Source: Oscillospiraceae bacterium
GTDB lineage: Bacteria > Bacillota > Clostridia > Oscillospirales > Oscillospiraceae
Length of the DNA: 52,836 nt
Reading direction: 5' to 3'
Assembly: GCA_015067635.1 (NCBI GenBank)
Contig: SVMA01000009.1
Coordinates: 1 to 52,836 of the forward strand
The notes under the pieces are model-generated. The model did not search any database. It was not told where the DNA came from and saw only the letters and a program-made list of their open reading frames with translations. The translations under genes and the position numbers were made by a program. Shown here piece by piece: positions 16,319-24,370 of the stretch (position 1 is its first letter; each line of letters starts with the position of its first letter).

Positions 16319-17098
16319 ATGGATAATCGCACAACTGTATTTATTGCCGACAGTACAGAAGAATTCTGCGGTACTCTTTCCGCTGCACTAAATCGTGCGG
16401 AGGGATTTCAGGTCATCGGCACGGCCAGCGATGGGGAGCAGGCCGTTCGTTTGATTCAGGAGAAAAAGCCGGATATTCTGGTGCTGGACCTGATGTTGTC
16501 CAAGAAGGACGGTATCAGCATTCTCAAAACCATTTCAAGTATGGAGAAAAAGCCGATTACATTGGCCACATCCGGTTTTGTGACCGACTATGTTGCCACA
16601 GCGGTTGCCGGACTGGGGGCCCGGTATCTGATGCTTAAACCATGCGACACATCTGCAATCGTGGAACGCTTGGAGGAATTCCGCTGTGGGGAGAATCAGC
16701 GGATCATTCCCATGCGCCGTCCGGATAAAAACAGCATTGAAACTATGGTAACGGGCATCATTCATGAAATCGGTGTTCCTGCCCATATCAAGGGCTATCA
16801 ATATTTACGGGAAGCTATCATCATTGCGGTTGAGGATATGGATGTCATCAATGCCATCACCAAGGTGCTCTATCCGCAGGTGGCAAAGAGCTTCGGCACT
16901 ACGCCGTCCCGTGTAGAACGGGCCATTCGTCACGCCATTGAGGTGGCGTGGGACAGGGGAGATCTGGATACCCTGCAACGGTTCTTTGGATATACCGTTT
17001 CCAATACCAAGGGAAAGCCCACCAACTCGGAATTTATTGCATTGATTGCAGATAAGTTGCAGCTGCAATTAAAGTCTGCCGATGTGGCACAACTGTAA
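16319..17098 (+). CDS. spo0A: Sporulation master regulator Spo0A
   Basis: A 259-residue response regulator. The C-terminal DNA-binding domain is diagnostic: [13 protein letters not shown] and [18 protein letters not shown]. The receiver has phospho-acceptor Asp57 ([12 protein letters not shown]), the Thr in LATSGF and the Lys in LMLKP. The usual acidic pair that binds Mg2+ reads Asp11-Ser12 (IADSTEEF) where Bacillus has Asp-Asp, and the loop after Asp57 is LMLSKKDG instead of IIMPHLDG. ATG 16319 follows GGAGAGGAAGCT. The usual upstream neighbour spoIVB is absent; the gene stands alone between terminators, with its own 0A boxes. It indicates a spore-forming lineage. Confidence 0.97.
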   Translation: MDNRTTVFIADSTEEFCGTLSAALNRAEGFQVIGTASDGEQAVRLIQEKKPDILVLDLMLSKKDGISILKTISSMEKKPITLATSGFVTDYVATAVAGLGARYLMLKPCDTSAIVERLEEFRCGENQRIIPMRRPDKNSIETMVTGIIHEIGVPAHIKGYQYLREAIIIAVEDMDVINAITKVLYPQVAKSFGTTPSRVERAIRHAIEVAWDRGDLDTLQRFFGYTVSNTKGKPTNSEFIALIADKLQLQLKSADVAQL

Positions 17099-17136
17099 AA
17101 AACACATCCACCGGTTTGTCCGGTGGATGTGTTCGT
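17097..17136. terminator. Bidirectional terminator
   Basis: A 14-bp stem (17101-17114 against 17120-17133, AACACATCCACCGG) with loop TTTGT. An A run precedes it and becomes a six-T tail for the convergent pepT transcript. Confidence 0.9.
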
Positions 17137-18342
17137 TTATGCCATAGTTAAAATATTCACCAACATCTGCACGCATTGCTCCATATCCTCTACCGGAATA
17201 TATTCAAAGCGACCATGGAAGTTGGCACCGCCGGTGCACAGATTGGGGCAGGGAAGCCCCATAAAGCTCAATCTTGCGCCATCCGTACCACCGCGAATGG
17301 GAACAGTATTCGGAACCATACCGGCCAGTTCCATGGCCCGTTTGGCACGGTCGACTATAAACATAACAGGTTCGATTTTTTCCTTCATATTAAAATAGCT
17401 GTCCCGAATGGAAAGAGAAACGGTGCCTGCACCGTATTTGGCATTGATAAAATCTGCCGCCGCATTCATAACAGCCTTTTTCTCCCGGAATTTTGTTATG
17501 TCGTGGTCGCGGATGATATAATGCAGGGTAGCACTTTCAATCTCTCCGGACATGGAGTCCAGCATAATGAAGCCCTCATATCCCTCGGCATGCTCCGGAC
17601 GCTGCTGCACAGGCAGAAGGCTGTTGAATTCCATAGCAAGCAGCTGGGCATTTACCATTTTATTTTTGGCAGCTCCGGGATGGATGCTCAAACCGCGAAA
17701 TTCTGCCTTGGCACCTGCGGCATTAAAGTTTTCGTATTCTATTTCGCCCAAAGTGCCGCCATCTGCGGTATAGGCATAATCTGCACCGAATTTTTCTACA
17801 TCAAACAAATCTGCTCCGCGACCGATTTCCTCATCGGGTGTGAAGCTGATTTTTAAAGTAGCATGACGCGTTCCTGATTTCAGCAAAAGCTCTGCGGCGG
17901 TCAGAATTTCGGCAATGCCCGCTTTGTCATCCGCACCCAACAAGGTGGTTCCGTCGGTTACGACCAGATGCTTGCCGACGTGGCGGCCGAGGCCCTCATA
18001 TTCACTGCCGCGAAGGAAAATTCCCAAGTCCGCATTCAGGCAAATATCGGTTCCGTCATAAACGACTACTTTCGGCCGGATGTTGGTACCGGAACAGGCA
18101 GGTGCGGTGTCCATGTGGGCGATCAGACCGATGGTGGGCAGGCTGGGATCGCCGGGCACAGTACCGTAAACATAGCCGTTACTGTCCATGTGAGCATCCG
18201 CAATGCCCATACACAGCATTTCCTCTACCAGTGCCTGTCCGAGAAGCTTTTGACTTTCGGTGGACGGACAGGTTTCGCTGCTTTCATCGGATTGGGTTTC
18301 AAAAGAGACATAGCGCAAAAAGCGCTGTAATACAGATTCCAT
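17137..18342 (-). CDS. pepT: Peptidase T (tripeptide aminopeptidase)
   Basis: A 401-residue M20-family di-zinc peptidase that removes the N-terminal residue of tripeptides in the cytosol. Zinc and catalytic residues: His and Asp in LIAHMDTAPA, Asp-Asp in LLGADDKAG, Glu-Glu in TPDEEIGRG, Asp in TADGGTLGEIEYENF, and His in NFHGRFEYIPVE. The TADGG and GRFEY stretches separate PepT from other M20 peptidases. AGGGAG lies 7 bases before ATG 18342. It follows ackA across a terminator, so it is probably transcribed partly by readthrough or from a promoter not seen. Confidence 0.95.
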   Translation of the reverse strand: MESVLQRFLRYVSFETQSDESSETCPSTESQKLLGQALVEEMLCMGIADAHMDSNGYVYGTVPGDPSLPTIGLIAHMDTAPACSGTNIRPKVVVYDGTDICLNADLGIFLRGSEYEGLGRHVGKHLVVTDGTTLLGADDKAGIAEILTAAELLLKSGTRHATLKISFTPDEEIGRGADLFDVEKFGADYAYTADGGTLGEIEYENFNAAGAKAEFRGLSIHPGAAKNKMVNAQLLAMEFNSLLPVQQRPEHAEGYEGFIMLDSMSGEIESATLHYIIRDHDITKFREKKAVMNAAADFINAKYGAGTVSLSIRDSYFNMKEKIEPVMFIVDRAKRAMELAGMVPNTVPIRGGTDGARLSFMGLPCPNLCTGGANFHGRFEYIPVEDMEQCVQMLVNILTMA

Positions 18343-18355
18343 TGTGATTCTCCCT

Positions 18356-18384
18356 GGAAAAAGGCCGTCGCAAATGCGGCGGCC
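18356..18384 (-). terminator. ackA terminator
   Basis: A 9-bp stem with one G-T pair (18363-18371 against 18376-18384, GGCCGTCGC). On the minus strand it is followed by a run of T. It sits between the ackA stop and the pepT ribosome site. Confidence 0.8.
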
Positions 18385-18397
18385 CGATTATTATCCA

Positions 18398-19588
18398 TTA
18401 TTTTGCGGCGTTGACCAGCTCAGCAGTATCCTGTGCGATCATCAGTTCCTCGTTGGTGGGGATGACCCAAACCTGAACCTTGGAGTCGGGAGTGGAAATC
18501 AATGCTTCCTTTCCACGAATGTTGTTCTTTTCAGGGTCGATCTTCACGCCCATAAAGCCCAGATACTCACAGATAGCGGCACGGGTATCAGGACCGTTCT
18601 CACCCACACCTGCGGTGAAGGTCAGCATATCAATGCCGTTCAGTGCAGCGGCGTAGGAGCCGATATACTTGGCGACCTCGTAGAAGAACTTCTGCAGGGC
18701 CAGAATACAGTTCTCGTCACCATTTGCCTCGCCGTCTTCCAGATCACGGAAGTCAGAGGAAACACCGGAGAGCGCCAGCACACCGGACTTCTTGTTAAGC
18801 ATGGTGAGACACTCGTCCACACTCATGCCGTACTTGTTGCAGATGAACTGCACAACACAGGCATCGATATCACCGCTGCGGGTACCCATGGGGACACCTG
18901 CCAAGGGGGACAGGCCCATGGAAGTATCCTGACACTTGCCATCTTTTACTGCGGACAGGGAAGAACCGTTACCCAGGTGGCAGTTGACCAGCTTGAATTC
19001 CTTGGAGCCGTACAGCTCAGCGGCACGGCGGGCAATATACTTGTGAGATGTGCCGTGGAAGCCGTAACGGCGGATGTCATCATTCTCATAGTATTCGGTG
19101 GGAATGGCGTAACGGTAAGCCTTGGGAGGCATGGTCATGTGGAAAGCGGTGTCGAATACGGCGACCTGGGGAGTGTTGGGCATTACAGCCTGACATGCAC
19201 GAATACCCATCAGGTTAGCGGGGTTGTGCAAGGGTCCCAGGGGGATACACTTCTCAATGGCCTTGATAACGGCATCGTCAATGATGCAGGAATCGGAAAA
19301 TTCCATACCGCCGTGGAGCACACGGTGACCGACAGCGTCGATTTCGTCAGTGGACTTGATGACACCGTTTACCGGGTCAACCAAGATTTCCAAAACCGCC
19401 TGAATGGCCTCGGAGTGGCTGGGCATGGGGATGTCCTTGACCACCTTGTTATCGCCGACCTTGTGGGTCAGACGGCCGTCGATATAGATACGTTCGCAAA
19501 GACCCTTTGCGGACACATCGCCGGTTTCGGGATTCATCAGCTGATACTTGAGGGAAGAACTGCCGGCATTGATAACCAGAACATTCAT
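18398..19588 (-). CDS. ackA: Acetate kinase
   Basis: A 396-residue acetate kinase making ATP and acetate from acetyl phosphate, the energy-yielding end of mixed-acid fermentation. ASKHA-fold motifs: VINAGSSSLKYQL at the N-terminus, GHRVLHGG, AVFDTAFHMTMP, GFHGTSHKYI, NCHLGNGSSL and FTAGVGENGP. AGGAGG precedes ATG 19588. No pta gene is in the window. Upstream on the minus strand, TTACAA and TATCAT, 16 bp apart within about 19632-19668, may be its promoter. It diverges from tmcAL, whose product consumes acetate. Confidence 0.97.
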   Translation of the reverse strand: MNVLVINAGSSSLKYQLMNPETGDVSAKGLCERIYIDGRLTHKVGDNKVVKDIPMPSHSEAIQAVLEILVDPVNGVIKSTDEIDAVGHRVLHGGMEFSDSCIIDDAVIKAIEKCIPLGPLHNPANLMGIRACQAVMPNTPQVAVFDTAFHMTMPPKAYRYAIPTEYYENDDIRRYGFHGTSHKYIARRAAELYGSKEFKLVNCHLGNGSSLSAVKDGKCQDTSMGLSPLAGVPMGTRSGDIDACVVQFICNKYGMSVDECLTMLNKKSGVLALSGVSSDFRDLEDGEANGDENCILALQKFFYEVAKYIGSYAAALNGIDMLTFTAGVGENGPDTRAAICEYLGFMGVKIDPEKNNIRGKEALISTPDSKVQVWVIPTNEELMIAQDTAELVNAAK

Positions 19589-19730
19589 TGGAAATTGCCT
19601 CCTAAATAAAAATAATATTTTCTTTTTTTCTCATTTATGCTATGATAGCCATAGTTAAAGGTATTGTAACGCATTTATTTCAATTTCTCAACCCCTGTAA
19701 TGGAACTTTTTTGAAAAAGGAGGGATTTTT

Positions 19731-20882
19731 TTGAAAACCGTTGGCATTATTTGTGAATATAACCCCTTTCATCAGGGGCATCAAAAGCAAATTATCAGAA
19801 TTCGTCAGGAATTTGGAGATGATGTAGCCATTGTTTGCCTGATGAGTGGGAATTATGTACAACGGGGAATGCCGGCAGTTTTCGACAAATCCCTTCGGAC
19901 GGAGGCGGCCATTCGCTGCGGTGCGGATTTGGTTTTGGAATTGCCCACGGTGGTTTCCCTCTCCTCGGCAGAGGGCTTTGCAGCCGGGGGTGTAAAAATT
20001 CTATCGCCGTTTTGCGACAGTCTTTGTTTTGGCTGTGAAACTGCCCGGGAAGACACACTGATGGAAACAGCAAGGGCATTGCTGTTGCCGGACTTTTCCC
20101 TGCGGCTGCGCGAGGAATTAAAAAACGGCTGCTCTTTTCCGTCTGCACGCCAGAAAGCATTGGCGGCAATGGGACGAAATACGGATCTGTTGGAAAAACC
20201 CAACGATATTTTGGCGGTGGAGTATTGCAAAGCAATGATGGAGCAGGGCAGCTCCATGAAGCCGTTTCCCATACGCAGGGAAGGGAACTATCACGAAACT
20301 GTGGCGGATATAGATAATCCGTCAGCCACAGCCCTGCGGCAGTTGATCTGTGAAAAGGGAAACTGGTCAGATTATATGCCGACTGCGGCAGCGACAATTT
20401 TTCAAAATGCATCCGTCCATAGCTTGCAGGCAGGAGAACGGGCAATTTTGGCACGCCTTCGTACCATGGACGACGAGGAGTTTGCGGCACTGCCATACGG
20501 GTCGGAGGGCTTGTGGCGGAAATTTATGCATGCATGCCGCAGCTGTGCAGCTTTGGAGGAGATTATTACTGCGACCAAATCGAAACGGTATACGCGAACC
20601 CGACTGGATCGTATGGTGATGTGTGCCTACCTGGGAATCACCGGGGAGATGCTCCAAAAGGAAGCTCCCTACGTGCGTGTTCTGGGATTTACCGCCAACG
20701 GCGTTTCCGTACTCAAAAAGGCCAGGGAGACAGGCTCCTTCCCACACATCGGTGAGAAAACAGCAGATGCTTATGAGATGTGGGAACAGCGATGGGACGA
20801 TCTTTATGGTCTTTTCAGCCATGCCGTACCCACCCCTTGCGGACAAACCCATACCCGCCGGATGTATATCGAAAAACAATGA
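19731..20882 (+). CDS. tmcAL: tRNA(Met) cytidine acetate ligase TmcAL
   Basis: A 383-residue nucleotidyltransferase-fold enzyme (formerly YlbM) that uses acetate and ATP to acetylate C34 of elongator tRNA-Met. The N-terminal nucleotide-binding motif is IICEYNPFHQGHQ, followed by MSGNYVQRGMPAVFDK, DLVLELP and SLSSAEGFAAGGV, all typical of the family; the RNA-binding C-terminal half is less conserved. The start is TTG 19731 with GGAGGG 7 bases before it; no ATG is available nearby. It diverges from ackA, an arrangement common in Firmicutes that links the enzyme to acetate supply. A terminator follows. Confidence 0.93.
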   Translation: MKTVGIICEYNPFHQGHQKQIIRIRQEFGDDVAIVCLMSGNYVQRGMPAVFDKSLRTEAAIRCGADLVLELPTVVSLSSAEGFAAGGVKILSPFCDSLCFGCETAREDTLMETARALLLPDFSLRLREELKNGCSFPSARQKALAAMGRNTDLLEKPNDILAVEYCKAMMEQGSSMKPFPIRREGNYHETVADIDNPSATALRQLICEKGNWSDYMPTAAATIFQNASVHSLQAGERAILARLRTMDDEEFAALPYGSEGLWRKFMHACRSCAALEEIITATKSKRYTRTRLDRMVMCAYLGITGEMLQKEAPYVRVLGFTANGVSVLKKARETGSFPHIGEKTADAYEMWEQRWDDLYGLFSHAVPTPCGQTHTRRMYIEKQ

Positions 20883-20912
20883 AAAAAGACTTGTTTGCAA
20901 TCGTGATGCCGT

Positions 20913-20938
20913 AAAGAACCGGGAAAACCCGGTTCTTT
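20913..20938 (+). terminator. tmcAL terminator
   Basis: An 11-bp stem (20913-20923 against 20928-20938, AAAGAACCGGG) with loop AAAA, ending in TTT. It lies 30 bases after the stop. Confidence 0.9.
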
Positions 20939-20980
20939 CGATTAAATTGCAAAAAAATAGAAAAATTTTTAAGAAAAGGG

Positions 20981-21009
20981 TGGACATTTGCTGCTTTCTT
21001 TGGTAAAAT
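20981..21009 (+). promoter_or_regulatory. Promoter of the tig-clp-lon block
   Basis: TGGACA (20981-20986), a 17-bp spacer and TAAAAT (21004-21009). No CtsR or CIRCE-type heat-shock operator was seen near it. Confidence 0.75.
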
Positions 21010-21076
21010 ACTACGGCTGAAATTATAAAAATAGAATGGTGGCACTATGCCGCCCATAATTTGGAGGACACGAACC

Positions 21077-22378
21077 ATGACTGTTAAGAACATTGAAAAG
21101 AATGGCAATCAGGCTACCGTCATCGTTGAGATCGACAAGGAATTGATGGAGTCCGGTGTGCAGAAGGCATACCTCAAGGCCCGCAAGAACATTCAGTTGC
21201 CCGGCTTCCGTAAGGGCAAGGCACCCCGTGTGCTGATCGAAAAGATGTACGGTGCGCATGTTTTCTACGAGGATGGACTGGAGGAAATTTTCCCCGAGGT
21301 TTATCAGCATGCTGTTGTTGAGCAGGACCTGAAGGCGATCGGCCGTCCCAGCCTCACCAATATGGATATTTCCGATGAGGGTATTGTTACCCTGACGATT
21401 ACCACCGATGTCTATCCCGAGGTGACCTTGGGCCAGTACAAGGGCCTGGAAGTGGAAAAGGCAGAGGCTGTGGTTACGGATGAGCAGGTACAGGCTGAGC
21501 TGGATCGTATGGCTCAGAATGTTGCTTCCACTGAGACTGTGGAGCGTGCAGCTGAGATGGGAGATACCGCAAATATTGATTTCGAGGGCTTTGATGCTGG
21601 CGTGCCCTTTGACGGCGGCAAGGGCGAAGGCTTTGATCTGAAGCTGGGCTCTGGTTCCTTCGTTCCCGGCTTTGAGGAGCAGGTCGTGGGCATGTCTGCC
21701 GGCGAGGAAAAGGATATCGATATCACTTTCCCTGAGGATTACCACAAAGAGCTGGCCGGAAAGGCCGTGGTGTTCCATGTGAAGTGTAACAAGGTGACCA
21801 CCACCATTACACCTGCCCTGGATGATGAATTTGCCAAGGACGTTTCCGAGTTCGACACTCTGGAGGCTTTGACTGCAGACATTCGTGCAAAGGCACAGGA
21901 GAAGGCTGATAAGCAGGTAAACAGTGCTTTTGAGCAGGCTGCTGTGGATAAGGCAAGCGAAAACACCACAGTGGATATGCCCAATGCCTTGATTGAGGCA
22001 GAACTGGACAACCAGATGGAGCGTTTTGGCTATCAGCTTCAGATGAGTGGTTATTCCATGGAGCAGTACGCAAAGATGATGGGCGGCGACCTGAATACCA
22101 TGCGTAATGCATTCCGTCCCGCTGCTGAAAAGCAGGCCAAGGTCAATGTGACTCTGGAAAAGATTATTGAGACCGAGAATATCACCGTTTCTGACGAGGA
22201 AGTGGAGGCAGAGTATGCTGCTGTTGCTGAACAGTACTCCCTGGAAGCAGAAAAGGTCAAGACGATGGTTCCCGCTGAGGAGATTCAGACCAGCCTGAAG
22301 ACCCGCAAAGCGGTTCAGGTGATTGTGGATAATGCAATCGCAGTTGCACCCACAGCCAAGGAAGAGGCTTCCAAATAA
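21077..22378 (+). CDS. tig: Trigger factor
   Basis: A 433-residue ribosome-bound chaperone and peptidyl-prolyl isomerase. The N-terminal ribosome-docking signature is [16 protein letters not shown]; the middle FKBP-like domain covers about residues 150-250 ([30 protein letters not shown]); the C-terminal third is the helical substrate cradle. ATG 21077 follows GGAGG; an upstream in-frame ATG at 21047 would lie before that site. It leads a block of quality-control genes (clpP, clpX, lon) in one direction, as in other Firmicutes. No terminator separates it from clpP. Confidence 0.97.
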   Translation: MTVKNIEKNGNQATVIVEIDKELMESGVQKAYLKARKNIQLPGFRKGKAPRVLIEKMYGAHVFYEDGLEEIFPEVYQHAVVEQDLKAIGRPSLTNMDISDEGIVTLTITTDVYPEVTLGQYKGLEVEKAEAVVTDEQVQAELDRMAQNVASTETVERAAEMGDTANIDFEGFDAGVPFDGGKGEGFDLKLGSGSFVPGFEEQVVGMSAGEEKDIDITFPEDYHKELAGKAVVFHVKCNKVTTTITPALDDEFAKDVSEFDTLEALTADIRAKAQEKADKQVNSAFEQAAVDKASENTTVDMPNALIEAELDNQMERFGYQLQMSGYSMEQYAKMMGGDLNTMRNAFRPAAEKQAKVNVTLEKIIETENITVSDEEVEAEYAAVAEQYSLEAEKVKTMVPAEEIQTSLKTRKAVQVIVDNAIAVAPTAKEEASK

Positions 22379-22437
22379 GGAATAAGCAGCCTGTTTCGTG
22401 GTTAGAATGTTTCAGACCCATGAAAGGAGCAATGACC

Positions 22438-23019
22438 ATGAGTTTAGTACCCTATGTTGTAGAGCAGACCAGCCGTGGCGAACGCAGCTACGATATTTTC
22501 TCCCGTCTGCTGAACGACCGCATTATTTTCCTGTCCGAGGAAGTGAATGACACCACCGCTTCTTTAGTGGTTGCCCAGCTTCTGTATCTGGAAGCACAGG
22601 ATCCGGACAAGGATATTCAATTTTATATCAACAGCCCCGGTGGCAGTGTCACCGCAGGGATGGCGATCTATGACACCATGCAGTACATCAAGTGCGATGT
22701 GGCCACCATTTGTGTGGGTATGGCGGCATCCATGGGAGCCTTCCTGCTGTCTGCCGGCACCAAGGGCAAGCGGATGGCACTGCCCAATGCCGAAATCATG
22801 ATCCACCAGCCCAGCGCCGGAACACAGGGTCAGATTACGGATATGGCCATCCACATGAAGCGTTTGCAGACCATCAAGGAGCGCATGAATCGGATTTTGG
22901 CGGAAAATACCGGCAAATCCATTGAGGAAGTGACCGCTGCCTGTGAGCGAGACAATTTCATGACCGCGGAAGAAGCAAAGGCCTTTGGCCTGGTTGACCG
23001 CGTTCTGGAACATCATTGA
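22438..23019 (+). CDS. clpP: ATP-dependent Clp protease proteolytic subunit
   Basis: A 193-residue serine peptidase that forms the tetradecameric chamber served by ClpX. The triad is at the canonical positions: Ser98 in GMAASMGAF, His123 in MIHQPSAG and Asp172 in ERDNFM. The N-terminus [20 protein letters not shown] includes the short propeptide. ATG 22438 fits AAGGAG 8 bases upstream; ATG codons at 22420 and 22432 are in frame but lie before or too near that site. clpX follows after 28 bases. In Bacillus clpP is elsewhere, here it is joined to tig and clpX. Confidence 0.97.
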   Translation: MSLVPYVVEQTSRGERSYDIFSRLLNDRIIFLSEEVNDTTASLVVAQLLYLEAQDPDKDIQFYINSPGGSVTAGMAIYDTMQYIKCDVATICVGMAASMGAFLLSAGTKGKRMALPNAEIMIHQPSAGTQGQITDMAIHMKRLQTIKERMNRILAENTGKSIEEVTAACERDNFMTAEEAKAFGLVDRVLEHH

Positions 23020-23047
23020 TTCCCAATAGAAAGGCGGTGCTGGGCTC

Positions 23048-24310
23048 ATGGCAAGAAATGAAGACCAGTCCATCCGCTGCAGTTTCTGCGGCAAAAGGGA
23101 AACCTTAGTAGAACGGCTGATTGCCGGTCCCAACGTATATATTTGCAGCGAATGTGTGCAGGCCTGCAGTGAACTGCTGCGGGATGAGATTCAGTTGGAT
23201 CACCAGGGAAAACTGCCTGCACCTGAAAAACTGCCAACCCCCTTGGAAATGAAGGCCTTTATGGACAGCTACATTGTGGGGCAGGAGGATGCAAAAATTG
23301 CCTTATCTGTGGCAGTTTACAATCATTACAAGCGTATTTATCATTGTACGGATACGGAAGTAGAGCTTCAAAAGAGCAATATTTTGCTCATCGGTCCCAC
23401 CGGCAGCGGCAAGACCTTGTTTGCACAAACACTGGCAAAGATCCTGGATGTGCCCTTCGCCATTGCAGATGCAACGACCTTGACAGAGGCCGGTTATGTG
23501 GGCGACGATGTGGAAAATATTCTGGTGCGTCTGCTTCAGGCGGCTGATTTTGACGTGGATTTGGCAGAACGCGGTATCATCTACATTGATGAAATGGACA
23601 AAATAGCCCGTAAAAGCGAGAATACTTCCATCACCCGGGATGTTTCCGGTGAAGGCGTCCAACAGGCGCTGCTGAAGATTTTGGAAGGTACGGTTGCCAA
23701 TGTACCCCCCCAGGGTGGCAGAAAGCATCCCCAGCAGGAAATGATTCAGCTGGATACTTCCAATATCCTCTTCATTTGCGGCGGTGCGTTCGACGGTTTG
23801 GATAAGATTATCGAAAAGCGCACCGATAAGTCCGCCATCGGTTTTGATTCTCCGGTGCAGAGCAAGAAGGATCGGGACGTGGGTAAGCTGTTTGCGCAGG
23901 TAGAGCCCCACGATCTGCTGAAATTCGGTATTATTCCGGAGTTGGTGGGTCGTATGCCGGTAATTACATCCTTGCAGAGCCTGACCCAGGAAGATTTGGT
24001 TCGGATTTTGGATGAGCCGAAGAATGCTCTGACGCGGCAGTATGAGGCACTCCTAAGCATGGATAATGTTGAGCTGGAAATCCAGCCGGAAGCGCTGGAA
24101 GAGGTGGCAAAGAAGGCTTTGGAGCGTCAGATCGGCGCAAGAGGTCTGCGTGCCATTATGGAATCCGTCATGATGAAGATCATGTATCAGATTCCCTCGG
24201 ATTTGACCATTAAAAAGGTGATTATCACGCCGGAATGTATCCGGGGTGCGGAGCCTGTTATTGTGCGGGATGAAAAGCACCCGCGGCTTCCTGCAGGCGC
24301 AAAGCAATGA
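23048..24310 (+). CDS. clpX: ATP-dependent Clp protease ATPase subunit ClpX
   Basis: A 420-residue AAA+ unfoldase. The N-terminal zinc-binding domain has CSFC and CSEC pairs (residues 11-14 and about 35-38). Walker A is GPTGSGKT, Walker [11 protein letters not shown], and the ClpP-docking IGF loop appears in [10 protein letters not shown]. Substrate pore loop [10 protein letters not shown] is present. It follows clpP directly in the same operon. A hairpin with a short U tract after its stop may reduce transcription into lon. Confidence 0.97.
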   Translation: MARNEDQSIRCSFCGKRETLVERLIAGPNVYICSECVQACSELLRDEIQLDHQGKLPAPEKLPTPLEMKAFMDSYIVGQEDAKIALSVAVYNHYKRIYHCTDTEVELQKSNILLIGPTGSGKTLFAQTLAKILDVPFAIADATTLTEAGYVGDDVENILVRLLQAADFDVDLAERGIIYIDEMDKIARKSENTSITRDVSGEGVQQALLKILEGTVANVPPQGGRKHPQQEMIQLDTSNILFICGGAFDGLDKIIEKRTDKSAIGFDSPVQSKKDRDVGKLFAQVEPHDLLKFGIIPELVGRMPVITSLQSLTQEDLVRILDEPKNALTRQYEALLSMDNVELEIQPEALEEVAKKALERQIGARGLRAIMESVMMKIMYQIPSDLTIKKVIITPECIRGAEPVIVRDEKHPRLPAGAKQ

Positions 24311-24313
24311 TTC

Positions 24314-24341
24314 AGAAGGGGGTGGGAAAGCCCCCTTCTTT
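24314..24341 (+). terminator. Intrinsic terminator or attenuator between clpX and lon
   Basis: A 9-bp G/C-rich stem (24314-24322 against 24331-24339, AGAAGGGGG) followed by TTTC only 4 bases after the clpX stop. The U tract is short, so it is probably a partial terminator that sets the clpX:lon ratio. Confidence 0.65.
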
Positions 24342-24370
24342 CCGCTATATCAAGAGAAAGGAGAAATCCT

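Noticed and set aside
18344..19609. 421-codon open frame on the plus strand opposite ackA
   Set aside because: Shadow of acetate kinase; no ribosome site and it contains the ackA promoter region.
20883..21076. CIRCE or CtsR heat-shock operator in front of tig/clpP
   Set aside because: No TTAGCACTC-N9-GAGTGCTAA repeat and no GGTCAAA heptad repeat was found in the control region.
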